Below are positions 25,011-33,628 of a stretch of 64,000 nt of DNA, in pieces. The position numbers and the translations under genes were made by a program. Source of the stretch: JBDHDH01 sp039591615 (GTDB lineage Bacteria > Gemmatimonadota > Gemmatimonadetes > Gemmatimonadales > GWC2-71-9); the NCBI GenBank assembly GCA_039591615.1, contig JBDHDH010000003.1:50579-114578 (forward strand), in the 5' to 3' direction. Under the pieces are notes generated by a model. That model was not told the origin of the DNA, made no database searches, and saw only the letters and a program-made list of their open reading frames with translations. Each line of letters begins with the position of its first letter. The first letter of the stretch is position 1.

Positions 25011-26422
25011 AGCACGCCGTTGTCCCAGCGGGTGAGCAGCGACGGACTCGGGTCCATCGGGCTCTCGACCGCGCCTGCGGCGGGCGGGCGATACCCGGAA
25101 ACCGCGTGACTTACCTGACGGACGGACCCGAGACGTTCGACACGATGCTCGGGTTGATCGACGCGGCAGCGCAGTGGATCCATTTCGAGAACTACATCAT
25201 TCGAAGCGACGCCACCGGCGAGCGCTTCGCGGAGCATCTCGCCTCGGCGGCGGGCCGCGGCGTCCAGGTGCACGTGCTATATGACCACCTCGGGAGTCGC
25301 GGCACCAAACGGTCGTATTGGAAACGTCTCACCAAAGCGGGGGTGTATGTTCGCGCCTTCAACCGACTCAACCCCTTTCGGCCGCTGAGGTCGGTGAGGC
25401 GCAACCATCGAAAGTACGTTGGTATCGACGGCGGGCGCGCCGTCGTGGGCGGCCTCTGCATCGGAGACGAGTGGTCGGGACCTCCCTACGTGCAGAGCCC
25501 GCCGTGGCGGGACACGGCCGTCCTGCTGGTGGGGCCGACGGTCCCCCTTCTCGATGCGACGTTTCTCAGGAACTGGGAAGAGAGTGGGGCATCGCCCCCC
25601 AACCTCGAGCCCCCGGAAGTGCCAGGAGCCCCAGGGAGCGCAGCGGTGCGAGTCATCGATGGAATACCCGGCAGGCTCAGGCTGTTCAGGGCAATACAGT
25701 TCCTCGTCGCCAGCGCCGCCGACCGGCTGTGGATCACCGACGCCTATCTCGTAGCGCCCAGCCCCATCTACGCGGGCCTGATCGCCGCGGCTCGTGACGG
25801 CGTGGACGTACGATTACTAGTTCCGGGCCGCACCGATATCCCCGCCGTGCGTGCGCTGACGCGAGTGGGATACCGTGAGCTCCTGGAGGCGGGGGTGCGC
25901 ATCTGGGAGTGGCACGGGCCCATGCTTCACGCCAAGACGGTCATTGCCGATGAGCTGTGGTTCAAGGTGGGCTCCAGCAACCTCAATCCGTCGAGTCTCC
26001 TCAGCAACCACGAGTTGGACGTCCTCATCGAGGATACGGTCCTACCGACGAGCGCCGCGCAACAGTTCCGACGAGACCTCAACGACTCCGTGGAGATCGT
26101 CCTGCGCGGGCGGCGTGGGCCGGAGCGTCTGGCGGCGAGGCTCCCACCCGCAGTCGTGCCGGTAGCCGTGCCACCCGCGCGTGGGCGCAGGCCTACGACG
26201 CGTCGAGAGCTCCAGCACCGAGCCGTCATGACGCTGAGTCAGGTGGCCAGGGGCGCCCGTCGGTCGATCGCGGGGGCGTTGCTCTTCGTATCCCTGGGAG
26301 CCGGGGTGCTCTTCGTCGCCCTGCCCCGCATGATGGCGTATGCACTAGCGGCGGCGTCCTTCGGACTCGCCGCGCTGGCCGCCTGGGAGTTCCTCCGGCG
26401 CCGTGCCTACCGGGAAGAGTAG
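25007..26422 (+). CDS. Phospholipase D/cardiolipin synthase-like protein
   Basis: About 471 residues from GTG 25007, which overlaps the upstream stop. Two HKD motifs are intact: NHRKYVGID (H-x-K-x4-D, about residue 135) followed by a GG-x-CIGDEW segment, and LHAKTVIAD followed by GSSNLNPSS. These form one active site that transfers a phosphatidyl group, as in cardiolipin synthase ClsB. The C terminus differs from usual Cls enzymes: after a basic stretch there are two hydrophobic helices (ALLFVSLGAGVLFVAL and AAASFGLAALAAWEF), so the anchor is C-terminal. Confidence 0.88.
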   Translation: MKHAVVPAGEQRRTRVHRALDRACGGRAIPGNRVTYLTDGPETFDTMLGLIDAAAQWIHFENYIIRSDATGERFAEHLASAAGRGVQVHVLYDHLGSRGTKRSYWKRLTKAGVYVRAFNRLNPFRPLRSVRRNHRKYVGIDGGRAVVGGLCIGDEWSGPPYVQSPPWRDTAVLLVGPTVPLLDATFLRNWEESGASPPNLEPPEVPGAPGSAAVRVIDGIPGRLRLFRAIQFLVASAADRLWITDAYLVAPSPIYAGLIAAARDGVDVRLLVPGRTDIPAVRALTRVGYRELLEAGVRIWEWHGPMLHAKTVIADELWFKVGSSNLNPSSLLSNHELDVLIEDTVLPTSAAQQFRRDLNDSVEIVLRGRRGPERLAARLPPAVVPVAVPPARGRRPTTRRELQHRAVMTLSQVARGARRSIAGALLFVSLGAGVLFVALPRMMAYALAAASFGLAALAAWEFLRRRAYREE

Positions 26423-26438
26423 CTCAACGTTCCCGTCT
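26413..26438 (+). promoter_or_regulatory. Candidate ECF-type promoter in front of the sigma gene
   Basis: GGAAGA (26413-26418) resembles the ECF -35 core GGAAC, and CGTCT (26434-26438) matches the common ECF -10 element, with 15 bp between. Transcription would begin at about 26443-26446, right at the GTG of the sigma gene. This would give a leaderless, self-regulated message. The motif is short and could be chance. Confidence 0.3.
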
Positions 26439-26442
26439 CCTC

Positions 26443-27009
26443 GTGCGTAAGCGTGACAGGGAGGATGAGGAGCTCGCCGCCCTCGCATCGGCAGGAGACC
26501 GCGAAGCGTTCGGGGAGCTGGTCAGGCGCTACACCGGACAGGCTCGGCGACTGGCCAGGACCATCCTGCGGAATGCCGCGGACGCGGACGACGCGGCCCA
26601 GGACGCGTTCCTGGCGGCCCTGCGGCATCTCCCGCGATACGATCCGAACCGGCCCTTTGGGCCCTGGCTCATGCGGATCGTCGCGAACGCCGCCGCTGAT
26701 AGACGAAGACGCGAGCGGGTGCGCCAGGCCCACCCGCTGTCACCCCGTCTCCCATCTCGGGAGCCTGCCCCGTCCACGAGGGCCGACGACAGCGCGTTCT
26801 GGGAGGCTCTGGAGGAAGCGCTGGCGCAGCTTCCCGAGCGGCAACGAGTCGCGGTAGTCCTGTTCGATGTCGAGGGATACTCCCATCGGGAGATCGCTGA
26901 CGTACTCAACATCCCGGTGGGGACAGTTCGGTCCGACGTTTTTCACGGCCGCCGGGGACTCCGGCAGGCGTTGGCGCCGTGGAAGGATTGGATGGAGGAA
27001 ACGACATGA
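26443..27009 (+). CDS. RNA polymerase sigma factor, ECF subfamily
   Basis: 188 residues from GTG 26443. Region 2 is seen as FGELVRRYTGQARRLARTIL with DADDAAQDAFLAAL, and FGPWLMRIVANAAADRRRR for promoter melting. Region 4 is LPERQRVAVVLFDVEGYSHR then IADVLNIPVGTVRSDVFHGR, a helix-turn-helix that reads the -35. The two regions are joined by a Pro/Ser-rich linker of about 30 residues. The gene overlaps its likely anti-sigma by ATGA and heads the efflux operon, so it probably controls envelope or drug stress. Confidence 0.92.
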   Translation: MRKRDREDEELAALASAGDREAFGELVRRYTGQARRLARTILRNAADADDAAQDAFLAALRHLPRYDPNRPFGPWLMRIVANAAADRRRRERVRQAHPLSPRLPSREPAPSTRADDSAFWEALEEALAQLPERQRVAVVLFDVEGYSHREIADVLNIPVGTVRSDVFHGRRGLRQALAPWKDWMEETT

Positions 27010-27377
27010 GCGAACGCTCTGTTTTTGATCACCGACCTGATCCCGAGCTGGGGCGCGTCTTGCGAGCTCTCCTCTCCTCGAACGACGATGACATCTTCGC
27101 CGCGCGCATCCTCGCCTCGGCGCACCGGAGCCAGGGTGAGATTCAGTGGTGGGAGGTACTCACCGCTTGGGCCCGACCCGGACTCATCGCGGCCGGGATC
27201 CTGGCAGCCGCTGCGACCGTGTGGTCGCTCAGGGCCTTGCCGGAGGGCAACAGCGGTGTTCAGCTGGGCGATCCGCTATCTGCCGCGGGCGAGCGAGCAG
27301 CGGTTCCAGCGTATCTCGTCTCGCCCGAGACGTGGGACATCGACGCCGTGATGGCGGCGTTCACAGAGAACGAATAG
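27006..27377 (+). CDS. Single-pass membrane protein, candidate anti-sigma factor
   Basis: 123 residues. A cytosolic N-terminal part of about 60 residues, one membrane helix (LIAAGILAAAATVWSL) and a short outer tail ending in TWDIDAVMAAF. It has no Cys, so the zinc-binding anti-sigma (ZAS) motif is missing. Its position, translationally coupled to an ECF sigma gene, and its topology are the grounds for the anti-sigma call. Sequence alone does not name a family. Confidence 0.6.
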   Translation: MSERSVFDHRPDPELGRVLRALLSSNDDDIFAARILASAHRSQGEIQWWEVLTAWARPGLIAAGILAAAATVWSLRALPEGNSGVQLGDPLSAAGERAAVPAYLVSPETWDIDAVMAAFTENE

Positions 27378-27406
27378 CGAATCAGTCGAAGGCAAGGATA
27401 GGGACG

Positions 27407-27811
27407 ATGCTGAATCGATCGAAGCTCTTGGCCGCTGGACTGCTGGTTGGCACGTTCATTACCGGTGCCGCTGTGGGGGGAGCATTATCCGCAGCTTGGG
27501 GCGACGGCGACCGTGGCACGCCAAGAGAGCCAGCCAGACACCATGGCTATGCCGAACGACTACAGGCTGAGCTGGCGTTGTCAACCGAGCAGCGTGATTC
27601 GGTAGCTGCGATTCTCACGCGACGCGAGGAACAGATGCACGCCATCTGGCAGGGAGTCCGGCCGCGATTCGACTCGCTGCGTACCGCCATTCGAGGAGAA
27701 ATCATGGCGTTGCTGAACGACGAGCAGCAAGGGAAATACCAAGCGCTCATTGAGCGGAGCGACAGTCTCCGGGCGCTGCGGAGGAACGGAGGACGACGAC
27801 ATGGGAGGTAG
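27407..27811 (+). CDS. Spy/CpxP-like periplasmic protein
   Basis: 134 residues. An N-terminal hydrophobic segment (LLAAGLLVGTFITGAAVGG) is a signal or anchor. The outer part is helical and charged, with LSTEQRDSVAAILTRREEQM resembling the LTxxQ motif region of Spy/CpxP/ZraP proteins (periplasmic chaperones or metal-stress sensors), and a later LLNDEQQGKYQALIERS helix. It is downstream of the sigma/anti-sigma pair and overlaps the TolC gene by 11 nt, so it may sense the stress that opens the operon. Confidence 0.7.
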   Translation: MLNRSKLLAAGLLVGTFITGAAVGGALSAAWGDGDRGTPREPARHHGYAERLQAELALSTEQRDSVAAILTRREEQMHAIWQGVRPRFDSLRTAIRGEIMALLNDEQQGKYQALIERSDSLRALRRNGGRRHGR

Positions 27812-29090
27812 ACGGGTTTTCGCATCCCTTTGCTGGGCGATCGCTATTATGTCGATCACTACACCAATGCGTGCACAGGTTCGCACCGTGACGCTGGATG
27901 AAGCAGTCGCTCTGGCCCTTCAGGCAAACCCCACTGTGGTTCAGGCGAGGGGGCAGCTGAATGTCGCCGCCGCCTCACGGCGAGAGGCAATCGGAAATTG
28001 GCTACCCACCATCAACGGTAACTCGGGGTGGAGCAGGAATTCGTCCAGCCGCTTCGACCAGGCAACGCAGCGAACGGTGGCCGGCGCTGCGACTTCATAC
28101 TCGGCGGGATTCAACGCATCGCTGCAGCTTTTTGACGGCTTCAGCCGTATCGCGGAAGGACGAGTAGCAGCCGCTGACGTCGCTAGCGCCGACGCCGCGC
28201 TCATCAACCAACAATTCCAAGTCACGCTCCAGACGAAGCAGGTGTTTTTCACCGCTTTGGCGGCTGACGAGCTGGTTCAAGTATCCGAGACGAGGATCCA
28301 GCGAGCCGATGAACAGATGAAGATCGCGAAGGACAAGCTCGCCGCTGGCACCGCCACTCGTTCCGACACTCTCCGGGCCCGCGTCGAGTTGGGAAATGCA
28401 CAGCTCCAGCTCCTGAACGCCCAGACGCAGCGAGCAACGGCCGAGGCGGACCTGGCGCGCCTCATGGGTGTGGATGGTGGCATACGGGCTGCCGAGGAAC
28501 CTGCCCTCTTCGCACCCATCGACTTGGACACCGCCCGATTGCGCGAGGCGGCGTTGGCGAATTCTCCGCTCATCGGTCGCGCGCTGGCCGACGCCAATGC
28601 CGCCGACGCGCAGATCACCGCGACCCGCGCCCAGTATTTCCCCACGGTGACTGCATCGTACTCCAACTCGTGGGCCGGGGCCCAGCTGGATCAGCTCAAC
28701 AACACATGGTCGATGCGATTGAGCCTCCAGTGGCCATTGTTCAACGGATTCACTCGCGAGTCGAACTACGCGCGTGCCGCTGCCAATCAGGACGCCGCTC
28801 GCGCCCAGGCCGACGACGCACGCCGACAGGTCAATGCTGATCTCACCCAGTATCTGGCAGCGTTGGCATCGTCCAGCGCCCGCGTAGAGATCGCCGAAGC
28901 CAGCCGCGCAGCGGCGGACGAGGATCTCCGCGTTCTGCGTGAGCGATATCGTCTTGGCGCAGCAACGATACTCGATGTCCTCACGTCGCAGGTGAGCCTG
29001 GACCAGACAGAGGTGGACATGGTACAAGCACGGCTCGATTTTTTGGTCGCCAAGGCGCAGATCGAAGCGCTGATCGGGAGGGAGCTATGA
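27801..29090 (+). CDS. TolC family outer-membrane efflux channel
   Basis: 429 residues. Signal peptide ends near TPMRAQ; the mature protein begins with VRTVTLDEAVALALQANPTV, the classic TolC/OEP opening. Two tandem coiled-coil halves follow, and the second repeats the pattern (LREAALANSPLIGRALADA). The C-terminal half has LSLQWPLFNGFTRESN and RLGAATILDVLTSQ, both typical. GGAGGACGACGAC precedes ATG 27801. It overlaps the ATPase gene downstream by ATGA, completing a tripartite pump. Confidence 0.92.
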   Translation: MGGRRVFASLCWAIAIMSITTPMRAQVRTVTLDEAVALALQANPTVVQARGQLNVAAASRREAIGNWLPTINGNSGWSRNSSSRFDQATQRTVAGAATSYSAGFNASLQLFDGFSRIAEGRVAAADVASADAALINQQFQVTLQTKQVFFTALAADELVQVSETRIQRADEQMKIAKDKLAAGTATRSDTLRARVELGNAQLQLLNAQTQRATAEADLARLMGVDGGIRAAEEPALFAPIDLDTARLREAALANSPLIGRALADANAADAQITATRAQYFPTVTASYSNSWAGAQLDQLNNTWSMRLSLQWPLFNGFTRESNYARAAANQDAARAQADDARRQVNADLTQYLAALASSSARVEIAEASRAAADEDLRVLRERYRLGAATILDVLTSQVSLDQTEVDMVQARLDFLVAKAQIEALIGREL

Positions 29091-29833
29091 CGAGTGCGAT
29101 CTATCCAATGGATTTTCGTACGGGAGATATCCCCACTCCCGACATCATCATTTTGACACACCGACTCACGCGAGACTACGAGCTGGGCGCTGAGGTCGTG
29201 CATGCGCTCCGGGATGTCCACCTCCAGATCCGTCAGAACGAATTCGTCGCCATCATGGGACCCTCGGGCTCAGGCAAATCCACCTTGATGAACCTGCTGG
29301 GGTGTCTGGACACGCCGACCTCCGGCGAATACTGGCTGAACGCACAGAAGGTGAGCGAGCTCGACGACGACGAACTGGCACGCATCCGGAACAAGGAAAT
29401 CGGGTTTGTCTTTCAGACCTTCAACCTGCTGCCCAGGGCGACGGCGTTGCACAACGTCGAGCTGCCACTGATCTACGCCGGCCTGTCCGCCAAGGACCGC
29501 CGAGAGCGAGCCAGGGAGGCACTGGACAGCGTCGGTCTGGGAGACCGTATGCAGCACAAGCCCAACGAGCTCTCAGGCGGCCAGCGCCAACGAGTCGCCA
29601 TCGCACGAGCGCTCGCGAACAGGCCGAGCATTCTGCTGGCCGACGAGCCGACGGGCAACCTCGACAGCGCAACGAGTAACGAGATCATGGAGGTCTTCGA
29701 GCGCCTCCATGCAGCGGGACATACCATCATCGTCATCACCCACGAGCGCGACATCGCGGCCCACTCTCACCGGCAGATCCATCTGTTGGACGGCCGCGTC
29801 GAGAGCGACATCCCGACAGCGAGTGTGCAATGA
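29087..29833 (+). CDS. MacB/LolD-type ABC transporter ATPase
   Basis: 248 residues. Walker A GPSGSGKST (residues 58-66), Q-loop FVFQTFNLLPRATALHNVEL, signature LSGGQRQR, Walker B ILLADEPTGNLD and switch His VITHERD are all intact. The sequence matches the MacB/LolD/FtsE branch that powers mechanotransmission across the periplasm. The first 22 residues (MTSAIYPMDFRTGDIPTPD) extend beyond the usual start. It is a separate gene, not fused to the permease as in E. coli MacB. Confidence 0.93.
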   Translation: MTSAIYPMDFRTGDIPTPDIIILTHRLTRDYELGAEVVHALRDVHLQIRQNEFVAIMGPSGSGKSTLMNLLGCLDTPTSGEYWLNAQKVSELDDDELARIRNKEIGFVFQTFNLLPRATALHNVELPLIYAGLSAKDRRERAREALDSVGLGDRMQHKPNELSGGQRQRVAIARALANRPSILLADEPTGNLDSATSNEIMEVFERLHAAGHTIIVITHERDIAAHSHRQIHLLDGRVESDIPTASVQ

Positions 29834-31347
29834 GTACCAAGCGACTCTTACGCTTTTTCATTCCAACAGCGATCCTCGTGACCGCTGTGGGCTGCGACGA
29901 ACCACCCCCACCGCCCATGTACCAGGCGGTTGCGGTCTCCACCCGCAACATCGTGGTCTCCGTGAGCGCCGCGGGCACCGTTGAGCCCGTTAGCACGGTC
30001 GACGTGAAGTCCAAGGCGTCTGGCGAGATCTTCGAGACCCAGGTGGAAACTGGTGATCAAGTGAATGTTGGTGACCTCCTGGTGCGGGTTGACCCGCGGG
30101 TTCCCCGCAACGCGCTTCTCGAGGCGGAGGCCGATCTCGAAGTGGCGAAAGCCCAGCTGACGAACGCCGAATCGCAGCTGCGACGGGCGGTCGAGCTCTA
30201 CAAGACGCAGTCCATCACCGAACAGGAGTTCGAAACGGCGAACCTACAACAAGCGACCGCGAAGGCCCAGCTGGTCCGCGCCGAGCGATCCCTCGAAGAC
30301 GCTCGCATCTCCTTTGAAGACACCGAAGTGCGAGCGCCCATCAAGGGCGTGATCATCGAGAAGAACGTCGAACTCGGGACCGTGATTTCCTCCGCAACCA
30401 GGGAAGTTGGTGGCGGCACGGTGCTGTTGCAGATGGCCAACCTCGATACCGTGCAGGTCCGGACCTTGGTCGATGAGACGGATATCGGCAAGGTCCGTCC
30501 CGGTCTGGACGTCACCATCACCGTCGATGCGTATCCCAACCAGCCGTTCCGGGGCAGTGTGCTGAAGATCGAGCCTCAGGCAACCGTCGAGCAAAACGTC
30601 ACCATGTTTCCGGTGTTGATCCGAATCGGAAACCCCCGTGGTTTGCTCCGGCCCGGCATGAATGCAGAGGTGGAGATTCATATCGGCTCCCGCGAAGGCG
30701 TGCTGGCGATCCCCAATGCCGCCCTGCGCACCGAGCAGGACATGTCGGCAGGCGGGGAGGTGCTCGGCCTCGATGGAGAGACGATCCGCCAGCAGTTGGC
30801 CTCCGCGCGACAGGCGCGCGACAGCGCAGACGGACGCGCCACCATGGCAGGGGCTGCGGCAGCTGAGCCTGGACGCGAGACCGTGAGCTTGCCCGGTGGC
30901 CGCATGCTCGAGCTGCCCGAGGGCGTCACGGCCGAGCAGGTACAATCGGTCTTCCGGAAGATGCGCTCTGGTGGGGGCCCCCAATCCCTGTCCGGCGACG
31001 AGCGGGAGATCATGACGAAGGTCCGGGCAGCGATGGGCCGCGCCAGACCGGCGCGGCAGACACAGGGTGGCAGCGACTACCTCTTCGGCGGGAACTACGT
31101 CGTCTTCGTCGTGCGGGATGGCGACCCTCAGGCGGTGCCCATACGCACCGGGCTCACCGACCTGGACTATTCCGAGGTCGTCTCGGGTCTCACGGAAGCG
31201 GACACGGTGCTCATTCTGCCCAGCGCCAGCCTGGTCGCGAGCCAACGAGAGTGGCAGGATCGCATTGCCCGGGTGCGCGGCGGCGGTCTGCCGGGCGTCC
31301 AGCGACAAACGTCGTCACGCTCGAACTCCCAGGGAGGAGGCCGCTGA
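29830..31347 (+). CDS. MacA/HlyD-type periplasmic adaptor lipoprotein
   Basis: 505 residues, about 110 longer than typical MacA. A signal peptide with lipobox AVGC (Cys22) anchors it. Lipoyl-like half (VSAAGTVEPVSTVDVKSK), a helical hairpin (residues 95-160), and the second lipoyl half (DTEVRAPIKGVI) are present. The beta-barrel domain is interrupted: between IPNAALRTEQ (about 303) and NYVVFVVRDG (about 430) lies an insert rich in Ala/Gly/Arg with helices. It links the ABC pump to the TolC channel. Overlap ATGA upstream and TGATG downstream. Confidence 0.92.
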   Translation: MSTKRLLRFFIPTAILVTAVGCDEPPPPPMYQAVAVSTRNIVVSVSAAGTVEPVSTVDVKSKASGEIFETQVETGDQVNVGDLLVRVDPRVPRNALLEAEADLEVAKAQLTNAESQLRRAVELYKTQSITEQEFETANLQQATAKAQLVRAERSLEDARISFEDTEVRAPIKGVIIEKNVELGTVISSATREVGGGTVLLQMANLDTVQVRTLVDETDIGKVRPGLDVTITVDAYPNQPFRGSVLKIEPQATVEQNVTMFPVLIRIGNPRGLLRPGMNAEVEIHIGSREGVLAIPNAALRTEQDMSAGGEVLGLDGETIRQQLASARQARDSADGRATMAGAAAAEPGRETVSLPGGRMLELPEGVTAEQVQSVFRKMRSGGGPQSLSGDEREIMTKVRAAMGRARPARQTQGGSDYLFGGNYVVFVVRDGDPQAVPIRTGLTDLDYSEVVSGLTEADTVLILPSASLVASQREWQDRIARVRGGGLPGVQRQTSSRSNSQGGGR

Positions 31348-32561
31348 TGCTGATCGGCGAAATTATCCAGGTCGCCATCGGCGCGATCCGCGCCAACAAG
31401 CTCCGATCGTTCCTCACGGCGTTGGGCATCGTGATCGGCGTGGGTGCCGTGATCACCATGGTTTCGTTGGGAGACGGTGCGCGCAAGGCCGTGCAGGAAC
31501 AGATCGAGTCTCTGGGAACCAATCTGCTTACCGTCTATCCCGGACAGGGCTTCCGGCACCGCGTCGCGGGGGCGGACAGGGCAGTCATCACGTCGGATGA
31601 TGCCGCAGCCCTCGAGGCGGATGGTCGTGGCTTCGCCTCCATCATCCCCGAGTTGCGGGCCAACAGGCAAGTGGAGTACGGCAACCGGAACCTCAATGTG
31701 AGCGTCACCGGTACCGTCCCCGCCTACGTACCGGTCAATCAGTATGGGATGCAGGTAGGCCAGATGTTCAGCGTCGGTGACGACGAGTCGCGAAGGCGTG
31801 TCGCCATGCTCGGCTACGCGATCCCCAACATGCTCAGCACGACCCCCGAGATGCTGGTTGGGAAGTCCATCTCGATTGGCGGCATTCCGTTCGAGATCGT
31901 TGGCGTGCTGGCAGAAAAGGGAGCACAGGGAAGCTGGCGGAATCCCGATGAAATGATTCTGATCCCCCTCCAAACGGCGCAGTTCCGGTTACTGGGCAGC
32001 GATCGCTTGGGTTCTATCACGGTCGAGGTCGCGAATTCGGACTCCATGGCTGTCGCGATGCTCGAGATCGAGCGAATCATGCGGCGGGAACACGCCATCC
32101 CGCCTGGCGCCGACAACGACTTTCAGATTCTGAGACGAGCCCAGTTCCTCGCCACGTTGGAAGACACGACCCAGACCTTCACCTGGCTGCTGGCCAGCAT
32201 CGCTGCCGTGAGCCTTCTGGTTGGCGGAATCGGGATCATGAACATCATGCTGGTCTCGGTCACCGAGCGCACCCGGGAGATCGGCGTGCGGAAGGCTCTA
32301 GGAGCCACCCGCAACAACATCATGCTCCAGTTCTTGATCGAGGCTCTGGTGCTCTGCATGCTGGGTGGGGTCTTGGGCATTCTCGTGGGCTCGGGAGGAG
32401 CCATTGCGCTGTCGAGGCTGGCCAACTGGAACACGTTGCTCTCCCCGGACGCGATCGTCATCGCGTTCACGTTCAGCGCCCTCGTGGGGATCTTCTTCGG
32501 TCTCTGGCCGGCCCGCCGCGCCGCGCGACTGGATCCGATTGAGGCGTTGCGGTACGAGTAG
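31347..32561 (+). CDS. MacB-type ABC transporter permease
   Basis: 404 residues. One N-terminal helix (FLTALGIVIGVGAVITMVSL), a large periplasmic MacB_PCD domain (about residues 45-270), then three C-terminal helices including LLVGGIGIMNIMLVSVTERT and the EIGVRKALGA coupling helix. The protein ends in ARRAARLDPIEALRYE, the usual FtsX/MacB tail. GGGAGGAGG is upstream of ATG 31347, which overlaps the adaptor stop. It completes the channel-ATPase-adaptor-permease set for export of drugs, peptides or lipids. Confidence 0.93.
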   Translation: MLIGEIIQVAIGAIRANKLRSFLTALGIVIGVGAVITMVSLGDGARKAVQEQIESLGTNLLTVYPGQGFRHRVAGADRAVITSDDAAALEADGRGFASIIPELRANRQVEYGNRNLNVSVTGTVPAYVPVNQYGMQVGQMFSVGDDESRRRVAMLGYAIPNMLSTTPEMLVGKSISIGGIPFEIVGVLAEKGAQGSWRNPDEMILIPLQTAQFRLLGSDRLGSITVEVANSDSMAVAMLEIERIMRREHAIPPGADNDFQILRRAQFLATLEDTTQTFTWLLASIAAVSLLVGGIGIMNIMLVSVTERTREIGVRKALGATRNNIMLQFLIEALVLCMLGGVLGILVGSGGAIALSRLANWNTLLSPDAIVIAFTFSALVGIFFGLWPARRAARLDPIEALRYE

Positions 32562-32578
32562 CATGCCGGCTACCGGGT

Positions 32579-32615
32579 GTCGGGTGTTGGAGAGCTAGCG
32601 CTCCCTCGACCCGAC
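32579..32615. terminator. Hairpin between the efflux operon and thrB
   Basis: GTCGGGT (32579-32585) pairs with ACCCGAC (32609-32615), and GGAG (32589-32592) with CTCC (32601-32604), giving a two-part stem with an 8-nt loop. No T run follows. It may end the efflux message or act in the thrB leader, whose ATG is 14 nt on. Confidence 0.35.
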
Positions 32616-32629
32616 GTCCCACACCTCCC

Positions 32630-33490
32630 ATGATCACCGTCCGCGTTCCCGCCTCGACCTCAAACCTCGGTGCCGGTTTCGACTGGCTGGGCCTCGCGCT
32701 CGATCTGTGGCTCGAGGCCCGAATAGTCGAAGGGGATTCGCCCGCGGCGTTCACCGGAACGCTCGCCAAACTCGATCCCGCACATGATATCGTGACGAAG
32801 ATACTCGGAGAGAGCATGCCGGCGGACCATCACTTGGAGCTCTCGTCGGACATTCCGGTGAGCCGGGGGCTCGGTTCGTCCGCCGCGGCGGTCGTGGCGG
32901 GACTGGCACTGGAGCGACTCGTCGGTAAGCGGGTCCCCTCACGGGAGCAGATCTTCCAGCGTGGTGCTCGGCTGGAAGGCCACCCTGACAACGTCGCTCC
33001 GGCAGTATACGGCGGGCTGGTGCTCGCGGGGGACCGGCCAACGCTGCTCACCTTCCACGACGATCTCGCTGTCGCCCTCGCCGTCCCGGACACCAGCGTG
33101 GACACCAAACGCGCGCGTGCGCTCCTCCCGGATCGGGTCGCGCGCGGCGTCGCGGTCGAGCAGGCGAAACGGGCCGCCGCGCTGGTGCAGGGGCTCGTGA
33201 CCGGTAACGGTGAGCTTCTTTCGTTCGGTATGGAAGACGAACTCGCAGTGCCGTGTCGCAGGTCACTGATCACAGGGTTTGACTTGGCGGTTCGCGCTGG
33301 GACCAAGGCGGGTGCATACGGCGTCACCATCTCGGGATCCGGATCCGGGTTGGTGGCCATCGGACCGAAAGGACGAACCGAACGAATCGCGACCACCATG
33401 GCGGAGGCGCTCACGACAGCCGGGAATCCAGCGATTCCCCTCGCGCCCCTCGTGTCAAGCAGTGGATTCTCGGTCGTCCACTCCTCGTGA
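32630..33490 (+). CDS. thrB: Homoserine kinase
   Basis: 286 residues, GHMP kinase fold. Phosphorylates homoserine for threonine synthesis. The N terminus is ITVRVPASTSNLGAGFDWLG, the substrate-binding segment of ThrB. The ATP-binding loop is PVSRGLGSSAAAVVAGLAL; EGHPDNVAPAVYGG and the late YGVTISGSGSGLVAIG motif complete the family pattern. It stands alone here; no thrA or thrC is adjacent. Confidence 0.93.
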   Translation: MITVRVPASTSNLGAGFDWLGLALDLWLEARIVEGDSPAAFTGTLAKLDPAHDIVTKILGESMPADHHLELSSDIPVSRGLGSSAAAVVAGLALERLVGKRVPSREQIFQRGARLEGHPDNVAPAVYGGLVLAGDRPTLLTFHDDLAVALAVPDTSVDTKRARALLPDRVARGVAVEQAKRAAALVQGLVTGNGELLSFGMEDELAVPCRRSLITGFDLAVRAGTKAGAYGVTISGSGSGLVAIGPKGRTERIATTMAEALTTAGNPAIPLAPLVSSSGFSVVHSS

Positions 33491-33628
33491 GCGGCTCCGG
33501 TCTAGACTATCCTACCCCACATCTCCGTCGTCGCCACCACTGGCTACATAAGTGACCCGCGGGACACGAATGACGGGTTCTCATTGGGCGCCGGAGCGCT
33601 GTTTCAGCCAACTGAGGCGAGTTTCGAT

